Part shown: in pieces, positions 58,628-64,000 of the stretch
Layout of the letters: every line of letters begins with the position of its first letter
Position numbering within the stretch: the first letter of the stretch is position 1
Source of the DNA: HNR sp040400085
GTDB lineage: Bacteria > Actinomycetota > Actinomycetes > Actinomycetales > Microbacteriaceae
DNA length: 64,000 nt
Direction of reading: 5' to 3'
Assembly: GCA_040400085.1 (NCBI GenBank)
Contig: JBBAQX010000013.1
Location: forward strand, 20,278 to 84,277
Notes under the pieces: model-generated
Databases searched by the model: none
The model's input: only the letters and a program-made list of their open reading frames with translations
What the model was told of the DNA's origin: nothing
Position numbers and translations under genes: made by a program

Positions 58628-59905
58628 CTAAGCCGACTTTTCGGCGCGGCGCGGCTTGCGCAGCACGAGGGTAGGCATTGCGCCGTCGGTGACACACTCT
58701 TTGGTCACGATGACTTTCTCAACCTCTGCGGTTGATGGCACCTCGAACATGATTGGTCCGAGGACGTCTTCCATGATCGCGCGGAGACCGCGGGCACCGG
58801 TTTTGCGTTGTACGGCAAGGTCGGCGATTGTTTCGAGAGCTTCGTGATCGAAATCGAGTTCGACATCGTCTAACTCGAACATGCGCTGGTATTGCTTCAC
58901 GAGCGCGTTCTTCGGCTCGGTCAAGATCTGCATCAGGGCATCCTGATCAAGCGGGCTAACGTTAGTAACGACGGGAAGACGACCGATGAACTCGGGGATC
59001 AACCCAAACTTGTGCAGGTCTTCGGGAAGCACGTCGCCGAAGAGGTTGACGTTATCTCCCTTTGAATGGAGCGGGGCGCCAAATCCGATGCCCCTCTTGC
59101 CTACGCGCTCGGAGATAATCTCCTCGAGCCCGGCAAACGCACCCGCGACAATGAAGAGCACGTTGGTGGTGTCGATCTGGATGAATTCCTGGTTGGGGTG
59201 TTTGCGCCCACCCTGCGGAGGAACCGACGCCACTGTTCCCTCAAGAATCTTAAGCAGCGCCTGTTGCACGCCCTCTCCGGAAACGTCACGGGTGATCGAG
59301 GGATTCTCTGCTTTACGCGCAATCTTATCGATCTCATCAATATAGATGATGCCCGTCTCGGCCCGCTTCACATCGTAATCTGCCGCGGCGATGAGCTTGA
59401 GCAGAATATTCTCGACGTCCTCACCGACGTATCCCGCCTCAGTCAACGATGTGGCATCAGCAACGGCGAAGGGTACGTTGAGGCGCTTGGCAAGGGTCTG
59501 TGCAAGATAGGTTTTGCCGCAACCGGTGGGGCCCACGAGAAGGATGTTGGACTTTGCGATCTCGACGTCATCGGTGAGAGCATCAGCACTCGTGAGAGAG
59601 CTCAGCGACCGAACACGTTTGTAATGGTTGTAGACGGCCACCGCGAGCGAACGCTTTGCTGGCTCTTGCCCGATGACGTATTCTTCGAGGAACTCGAAGA
59701 TCTCTCTCGGACGGGGTAGCTCAAACTCTTCGGCCGAGGTCTCTCCGTCTTCCGCCATGCGCTCTTCGATGATCTCGTTGCAGAGCTCAACGCATTCATC
59801 ACAGATATAAACGCCTGGTCCGGCGATAAGCTGTTGCACCTGCTTCTGGCTCTTACCGCAAAAGGAACACTTCAGCAGGTCGGCGCTTTCGCCTATGCGT
59901 GCCAT
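58628..59905 (-). CDS. clpX: Clp protease ATP-binding subunit ClpX
   Basis: ClpX unfolds substrates for ClpP. The 425-residue protein has the N-terminal zinc-binding domain (CSFCGKSQKQV and CDECVELC, about 14-42). The Walker A GPTGCGKTYLAQ is at about 125-136, with Walker B IIYIDEIDKIAR and the pore loop near GYVGEDVE. The ClpP-contact IGF loop reads RGIGFG. AGGAGG precedes the ATG. It is downstream of the two clpP genes but a hairpin lies between, so it may be expressed separately. Confidence 0.97.
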   Translation of the reverse strand: MARIGESADLLKCSFCGKSQKQVQQLIAGPGVYICDECVELCNEIIEERMAEDGETSAEEFELPRPREIFEFLEEYVIGQEPAKRSLAVAVYNHYKRVRSLSSLTSADALTDDVEIAKSNILLVGPTGCGKTYLAQTLAKRLNVPFAVADATSLTEAGYVGEDVENILLKLIAAADYDVKRAETGIIYIDEIDKIARKAENPSITRDVSGEGVQQALLKILEGTVASVPPQGGRKHPNQEFIQIDTTNVLFIVAGAFAGLEEIISERVGKRGIGFGAPLHSKGDNVNLFGDVLPEDLHKFGLIPEFIGRLPVVTNVSPLDQDALMQILTEPKNALVKQYQRMFELDDVELDFDHEALETIADLAVQRKTGARGLRAIMEDVLGPIMFEVPSTAEVEKVIVTKECVTDGAMPTLVLRKPRRAEKSA

Positions 59906-60006
59906 CTGATTTCCTCCTCGATAAGAGTCATGAATTACTACCTAAATAAGAGCCTAACCCCTACCACCGACGCTGCAGAACGCAACGCCGTCGCATGGGG
60001 AAGACC

Positions 60007-60060
60007 AAGCCGCCGGATGGGGCACGCTCGCAGGTGCGTAAGAACTCCATCCGGCAGCTT
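60007..60060 (-). terminator. Hairpin downstream of clpP2
   Basis: GCCGGATGG (60012-60020) with CCATCCGGC (60047-60055), extended by AAGC/GCTT, gives about 13 pairs around a 26-nt loop. It starts six bases after the clpP2 stop on the minus strand. Confidence 0.6.
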
Positions 60061-60065
60061 TTAGG

Positions 60066-60734
60066 CTACTGAGTAAGGCTAGAGCCCGCCTTGCGGCTGG
60101 TAAGGATCTGGTCGATCAATCCGTACTCAAGCGCTTCTTCTGCACTCAGGATCTTGTCACGGTCAATATCCTTGTTGACCTGTGCAGGATCACGGTGCGA
60201 GTGATGCGAGAGCGTCGTCTCCAACCACGTGCGCATGCGCATGATCTCGGCTGCCTGGATCTCGATATCGGATGCCTGTCCCTGCCCTGCCTGCCCAACG
60301 GCCGGCTGGTGGATGAGGATACGAGCGTTCGGGAGCGCAAGACGCTTTCCGGGGGCTCCACCTGCGAGCAACACGGCGGCGGCTGATGCTGCCTGCCCGA
60401 GGCAAACGGTCTGCACCTGGGGACGGATGTATTGCATCGTGTCGTAGATCGCCGTCATAGCGGTGAACGAGCCACCGGGAGAGTTGATGTACATGACGAT
60501 ATCGCGCTCGGGATCCTGGCTTTCGAGAACCAGGAGCTGAGCCATTACGTCATCGGCTGAAGCGTCGTCAACCTGAACACCGAGAAAGATGATGCGATCT
60601 TCGAAAAGCTTCGCGTAGGGATCCTGACGCTTGTAGCCGTAAGCGGTACGCTCTTCAAAGCTGGGGAGGATATAGCGCGAACCGGGCGCCTCCATACCGG
60701 AGAATGCGGTTCCGCCAAACTGTGGGATTGTCAT
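60066..60734 (-). CDS. clpP2: ATP-dependent Clp protease proteolytic subunit 2
   Basis: A 222-residue serine protease subunit. Catalytic Ser in GQAASAAAVLL (about 114), His in ILIHQPAVG (about 139) and Asp in DIDRDKIL. Actinobacteria pair ClpP1 and ClpP2 in mixed tetradecamers. The N-terminal extension FGGTAFSGMEAPGSRY is typical of ClpP2 propeptides. It starts 29 bp after clpP1 stops. Confidence 0.96.
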   Translation of the reverse strand: MTIPQFGGTAFSGMEAPGSRYILPSFEERTAYGYKRQDPYAKLFEDRIIFLGVQVDDASADDVMAQLLVLESQDPERDIVMYINSPGGSFTAMTAIYDTMQYIRPQVQTVCLGQAASAAAVLLAGGAPGKRLALPNARILIHQPAVGQAGQGQASDIEIQAAEIMRMRTWLETTLSHHSHRDPAQVNKDIDRDKILSAEEALEYGLIDQILTSRKAGSSLTQ

Positions 60735-60763
60735 CTGATTGTCCTTAAATTCTCTCGCGGCGA

Positions 60764-61381
60764 CTAGTTCTGGGAGTCCGTGTCGGCAGCTGCAGCGCCC
60801 TTTTCGGTTCCGCCTCCGCCAATAACGTCGGTGGCAGAATCGCGGATGTGATCAACGAAGCCATACTCGAGTGCCTCGTCGGCAGTAAACCAACGGTCGC
60901 GGTCACCGTCCGCGTTAATCTGCTCGACAGTCTTTCCCGTCTGGGCAGCGGTAATCGCGGCCAGGCGGTTTTTCATCGAGACGATCAGCTGAGCCTGCGT
61001 CTGGATATCGCTTGCAGTTCCGCCGAAACCGCCGTGGGGCTGGTGCAGCAGTACTCGGGCGTTTGGCGTGATGTAACGCTTTCCCTTCGTTCCTGCGGTA
61101 AGCAGGAACTGTCCCATCGAGGCAGCCATGCCGATTCCCACCGTGACGATATCGTTGGGAACGAATTGCATGGTGTCGTAGATGGCCATACCTGCGGTGA
61201 TCGAGCCACCGGGCGAGTTGATATAGAGGTAGATATCGCTCTTAGGATCTTCTGCGGCCAGCAGCAGGATCTTTGCACAGATCTCGTTGGCGTTGTCATC
61301 GCGCACCTCGGAGCCGAGCCAGATGATGCGGTCTTTCAGGAGTCGTTCGAAGACACTATTGGGCATTGTTATTTCGCTCAT
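60764..61381 (-). CDS. clpP1: ATP-dependent Clp protease proteolytic subunit 1
   Basis: A 205-residue protease subunit from ATG 61381, six bases after GGAG; an ATG four codons upstream has no such site. Catalytic Ser in GMAASMGQFLL (about 94), His in VLLHQPHGGFGG (about 119) and Asp in DGDRDRWF. It is the first gene of clpP1-clpP2, with a likely ClgR operator upstream. Confidence 0.96.
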   Translation of the reverse strand: MSEITMPNSVFERLLKDRIIWLGSEVRDDNANEICAKILLLAAEDPKSDIYLYINSPGGSITAGMAIYDTMQFVPNDIVTVGIGMAASMGQFLLTAGTKGKRYITPNARVLLHQPHGGFGGTASDIQTQAQLIVSMKNRLAAITAAQTGKTVEQINADGDRDRWFTADEALEYGFVDHIRDSATDVIGGGGTEKGAAAADTDSQN

Positions 61382-61446
61382 TGAGGGCTCCATTTCAGTT
61401 GTGGGCTTGAGTCGAATCTATATGGTTCAACGCGGCCATTCAGGCT

Positions 61447-61464
61447 AGTTCGCTCAGGGCAAAC
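61447..61464. promoter_or_regulatory. Probable ClgR operator upstream of clpP1
   Basis: AGTTCGCTCAGGGCAAAC matches the ClgR consensus recalled from Corynebacterium (WNNWCGCYNANRGCGWWS) at every fixed position except one (GCA for GCG). It lies about 65 bp before the clpP1 ATG. ClgR activates clpP1P2 in actinobacteria. Confidence 0.5.
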
Positions 61465-61591
61465 CGAAACCAGCCCTCAGCCCACTGTTTACAAGGGTTT
61501 TCGGCAAAAAATCATACAATCCAACGCGCCGTAAAGATCTCCGGTAGCCCCACACCTTTACGTCTTCGATGGGGGATGCTCGCACAAACGC

Positions 61592-61628
61592 CGAAGGCAC
61601 GCCTCCCGTTGCGGGAGACGTGCCTTCG
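61592..61628 (-). terminator. Terminator of tig
   Basis: CGAAGGCACG-C-CTCCCG, loop TTG, then CGGGAG-A-CGTGCCTTCG: 16 pairs with one mismatch, just after the tig stop on the minus strand. A short GCGTTTGTG follows. Confidence 0.8.
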
Positions 61629-61643
61629 TAAAACGTATGCTGG

Positions 61644-63050
61644 TTACTCAGCGTCTTTCTTGGGAGCCGCTTTCTTCTTAGCGGGAGCCTTCTTAGCTGG
61701 CTTCTCAGCTTCTTCAGCAGGGGCCTCTGCCGCTTCGGCTTCGGCGTCTTCGGCAGGCGCTTCTTCGCTCGTGTCAACGGCGGTGAACTCGCTGAGGTCA
61801 ACGAGCTTGCCCGACTTGTCCTTCACGATTGCCTTGCCCAGCGCGATGGCCAGTGCCTTGTTACGGGCAACTTCGCCAACGATCACGGGGATCTGACCCT
61901 GCTGCTCGAGGGCCTGGATGAACTGTCCTGGCTCCATTCCGTACTGCGCAGCAGACGAAATGATGTACTGGGTCAGCTCGTTCTGGGTAGCCTGGATGTT
62001 CTCCTGCTCGGCGATAGCATCAAGGAGAAGCTGCGTGCGGAGTGACTTCGAGCTGGACTCGGTGACCTCCGCGCGGTGTTCCTCATCCTCGAGGCGACCC
62101 TCACCCTCAAGGTGACGGTGGACCTCGTCCTCGATGATCTCTGCCGACACGGGGATATCAGCCTTCTCAACGAGAAGATCGATGAAAGCGTCACGTGCCT
62201 GACGACCCTGAGTGAATACGGCCTGCTTGCCGACCTGCTCTTCGAGGCTCGCCATGAGCTCAGCGATGGTGTCGAACTCGCTGGCAATCTGAGCAAAGTC
62301 GTCGTTTGCCTCAGGAAGCTCGCGCTCCTTTACGCCCGTTACGGTAACCGTAATCTCTGCGGTCTCGCCCTCGTGGTCTCCACCGAGAAGCTTGGACTCA
62401 AACGTGGTGGTCTCGTCTGCGGTCAGCGACTCAAGAGCCTCGTCGATGCCCTCGATGAGGTCTCCCGATCCGAGCTCGTAGGAAATTCCTGTGGCATTAT
62501 CCACATCTGCGCCGTTAATCTTTGCGACGAGGTCGATCTGGACGAAGTCTCCGTTCTTGGCGGGACGGTCAACCGTGACCAGGGTCCCGAAGCGTGAACG
62601 CAGCTCGTCGAGCTCTGCCTGAACGGCTTCCTTGTCGATCTCGACATCATCCACGATAAGCTCGAGTCCCTCAAATGCAGGAACCGCGAACTCAGGGCGA
62701 ACCTCAACCTCGAAAGCAAGCGTCAGGGTACCCGACATGTCTTTCATATCGAACCACTCGACAACGTCGGCGCTCGGACGGCCCATTGGACGGACATCCT
62801 GACCCTCGAGAGCCGCGCGGTAGAAGGTATCAAGCGAATCGTTAACTGCCTGCTCGATAACGGCAGGCTTGCCAACACGCTGATCGATGATCGCGGCCGG
62901 AACCTTGCCCTTGCGGAAGCCAGGTACTGCAACCTGCTCCGAAATCGTTTGGTAAGCCTTCTTCAGGTGTGGCGCAAGGTCATCAGCCGTAACCGCTACC
63001 AGCAGCTTGACACGGGTGGGGTTGAGCTTCTCAACGGTAGTTGTAGGCAC
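61644..63050 (-). CDS. tig: Trigger factor
   Basis: A ribosome-bound chaperone with peptidyl-prolyl isomerase activity. The 468-residue protein has the ribosome-docking motif GFRKGKVP (about 45-52), a PPIase domain (about 155-245, NGDFVQIDLVAKI onward) and the helical C-terminal arms. The tail after about residue 430 is an Ala/Glu/Lys-rich extension (EAPAEDAEAEAAEAPAEE, then KKAPAKKKAAPKK), common in actinobacterial trigger factors. The start is GTG after GGAAGAA. Confidence 0.96.
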   Translation of the reverse strand: MPTTTVEKLNPTRVKLLVAVTADDLAPHLKKAYQTISEQVAVPGFRKGKVPAAIIDQRVGKPAVIEQAVNDSLDTFYRAALEGQDVRPMGRPSADVVEWFDMKDMSGTLTLAFEVEVRPEFAVPAFEGLELIVDDVEIDKEAVQAELDELRSRFGTLVTVDRPAKNGDFVQIDLVAKINGADVDNATGISYELGSGDLIEGIDEALESLTADETTTFESKLLGGDHEGETAEITVTVTGVKERELPEANDDFAQIASEFDTIAELMASLEEQVGKQAVFTQGRQARDAFIDLLVEKADIPVSAEIIEDEVHRHLEGEGRLEDEEHRAEVTESSSKSLRTQLLLDAIAEQENIQATQNELTQYIISSAAQYGMEPGQFIQALEQQGQIPVIVGEVARNKALAIALGKAIVKDKSGKLVDLSEFTAVDTSEEAPAEDAEAEAAEAPAEEAEKPAKKAPAKKKAAPKKDAE

Positions 63051-63110
63051 TATGTGATTCTTCCTTAGATTGAACGGACAAGCCGCTGTATTCGTTGGGT
63101 GTATTTTTTG

Positions 63111-63184
63111 TCGGGACGACAGGATTTGAACCTGCGACTTCTCGCCCCCAAAACGAGCGCTCTACCAAGCTGAGCTACGTCCCG
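63111..63184 (-). tRNA. tRNA-Pro (anticodon TGG)
   Basis: The acceptor stem CGGGACG/CGTCCCG is complete with discriminator A. The anticodon stem CTCGT/GCGAG encloses TTTGGGG with anticodon TGG. T arm CAGGTTCAAATCCTG is canonical. CCA is not encoded. Seventy-four nucleotides. Confidence 0.95.
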
Positions 63185-63437
63185 GATCGCTAGTGCAATC
63201 CGCCAATCATTTCCTTTATGGGGAATCAACCCGAAAGTTGAAACAAAGCGGAATGACCTCCGCAAGTCTAACCGAGATTCTGTCGCTCCGATGACACTTT
63301 TGGCATTTCGACCAAAAATTCCTGTAAATCTGTGGCGACGCGCCCGGGCGGCGAATCGATTGTGCACGGGGATGCTTTTATGTACTATGCTGATATCTCG
63401 CTGCTGTTGTTCACGACAACAGAGCAAATCACCTTCT

Positions 63438-63508
63438 GGGGATGTAGCTTAGTGGTAAAGCCTTAGTCTTCCAAACTAATGATGCGGGTTCGATTCCCGT
63501 CATCCCCT
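63438..63508 (+). tRNA. tRNA-Gly (anticodon TCC)
   Basis: Acceptor GGGGATG/CATCCCC with discriminator T. The anticodon stem TTAGT/ACTAA encloses CTTCCAA with anticodon TCC. T arm CGGGTTCGATTCCCG is canonical. The CCA end is present in the genome (63509-63511). Seventy-one nucleotides without CCA. Confidence 0.95.
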
Positions 63509-63514
63509 CCAGAT

Positions 63515-63543
63515 AGCCCGGCCAGAACTCTGGCCGGGCTTTT
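63515..63543 (+). terminator. Intrinsic terminator after tRNA-Gly
   Basis: AGCCCGGCCAGA pairs with TCTGGCCGGGCT around a very short loop, followed by TTTTG. Strong stem directly after the tRNA. Confidence 0.9.
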
Positions 63544-63602
63544 GTGCGGCCGATATCCACAGGCCCCTCAGGCTCGTCGCGCCATGAGTTACCTGAAAAA
63601 CC

Positions 63603-63632
63603 TTGACTCCAACACTACCCCAGTGTTACGTT
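63603..63632 (+). promoter_or_regulatory. Promoter with an internal dyad
   Basis: TTGACT (63603-63608) and TACGTT (63627-63632) are 18 bp apart. Between them lies AACACT-ACCCC-AGTGTT (63611-63627), a perfect 6-bp inverted repeat that could be an operator for the gene at 63728. Confidence 0.5.
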
Positions 63633-63727
63633 TATTCTTTGTTCGCAAATGACTCGCACCCAATTGCCCGGGAAAGCTTGAGTCCGCACACAGCAAGCGA
63701 CAATCATTACATCAGAAAGGCCGACGC

Positions 63728-64000
63728 ATGTCTGCAATTAATCACACAATAGAAAATAACAAGATAACCCTTCCCGAGATAGTGGATGAGGTAAGCACCT
63801 TCCAGCATCACGGCGACTCGTATACCTTCACCACGATAAGCCCCGACGTGTGGCTCGTCCACATCAAGAGCCATCCGGACTACAGGGGAACCCTGCTTCG
63901 CCGCGGAACAAACTTTGATTACACGGCAAAGGATATTGTTCACGGAATGTTATGTCTCAGGACATCGGTGACAGTTCTGTGTCAGGACATCGGTAACACT
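63728..64000 (+). CDS. Unknown protein, apparently cut by an insertion sequence; runs past window
   Basis: ATG at 63728 with AAAGG seven bases upstream. The native part encodes about 75 residues (MSAINHTIENNKITLPEIVD at the start, then FQHHGDSYTFTTISPDVWLVH). It is not recognised. From about 63948 the sequence changes to a repeat typical of an insertion-sequence end, so the final residues (LCLRTSVTVLCQDIGNT) are encoded by that element. The native C-terminus may lie on the other side of the insertion. Lower G+C than neighbouring core genes. Confidence 0.6.
   Translation, partial: MSAINHTIENNKITLPEIVDEVSTFQHHGDSYTFTTISPDVWLVHIKSHPDYRGTLLRRGTNFDYTAKDIVHGMLCLRTSVTVLCQDIGNT
63948..64000. mobile_element. 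Probable insertion-sequence terminus (IS481-like)
   Basis: Starts with TGT and contains two copies of a 21-bp unit (core TCAGGACATCGGTRACA) at 63953-63973 and 63978-63998 with two differences. Tandem ends of this type with TGT termini are what I associate with actinobacterial IS481 elements; the transposase lies beyond the window, so the family is inferred. Confidence 0.55.

Noticed and set aside
1..64000. CRISPR array or cas genes
   Set aside because: No regularly spaced repeats with unique spacers and no Cas motifs were seen.

Overview
The window is a bacterial chromosome segment. I place it in the Actinomycetota, most likely Microbacteriaceae, by inference from gene order and sequence signatures: an ANTAR regulator of the PdtaR type next to polA, paired clpP genes beside tig and clpX, a Trp-operon-associated membrane protein (TIGR02234-like) after trpE with a small HGxxxxW protein before trpC, a short valyl-tRNA synthetase without a C-terminal coiled coil, and many leaderless start codons preceded by a TAnnnT box. 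No rRNA, CRISPR array or prophage is visible.

Layout. 1-9.8 kb (minus strand): uvrC (cut by the window edge), uvrA, uvrB, coaE, rpsA and a variant leucine-rich-repeat protein. 9.9-15.5 kb: polA, a hotdog thioesterase on the plus strand, the ANTAR regulator, tRNA-Leu(CAA) and pyk. 15.6-25.9 kb (minus): gltB-gltD, lgt, trpA, trpB, trpC and the small HGxxxxW protein. 26.0-31.3 kb is an A+T-richer island with membrane proteins, a toxin-antitoxin pair, a decayed antitoxin remnant and unknown genes; it sits inside what looks like one ancestral trp transcription unit. 31.3-36.6 kb (minus): hisE-hisG-hisF-hisI-trpE-TIGR02234 and rpe. 36.7-41.6 kb is a second island, flanked by two 337-bp copies of the 3' end of rsmB. 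It carries a retron-like reverse transcriptase, a DUF3800 protein, a structured non-coding region and a WXG-like/toxin/lipoprotein trio. 41.6-44.1 kb: intact rsmB and fmt. 44.1-53.6 kb: a peptide/nickel-type ABC importer operon, a TetR regulator, a multidrug-type ABC exporter and an ABC-2 type transporter. 53.7-58.5 kb (plus): an SRPBCC protein, valS, a small conserved protein and a DUF559-type nuclease-fold protein. 58.6-63.1 kb (minus): clpX, clpP2, clpP1 and tig. The end holds tRNA-Pro(TGG), tRNA-Gly(TCC) and a small gene that appears to be cut by an insertion-sequence terminus.

The core genes cover nucleotide excision repair, replication, translation, nitrogen assimilation, His/Trp synthesis, tRNA and rRNA modification, and protein quality control. 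The observations of most interest are: (1) the retron-like RT plus DUF3800 module and its island, which lies inside a duplicated rsmB 3' end; (2) a family of about 60-bp intergenic palindromes in three copies; (3) the trp operon interrupted by an island; (4) a probable ATT start codon for uvrA; and (5) a recurrent leaderless promoter architecture.
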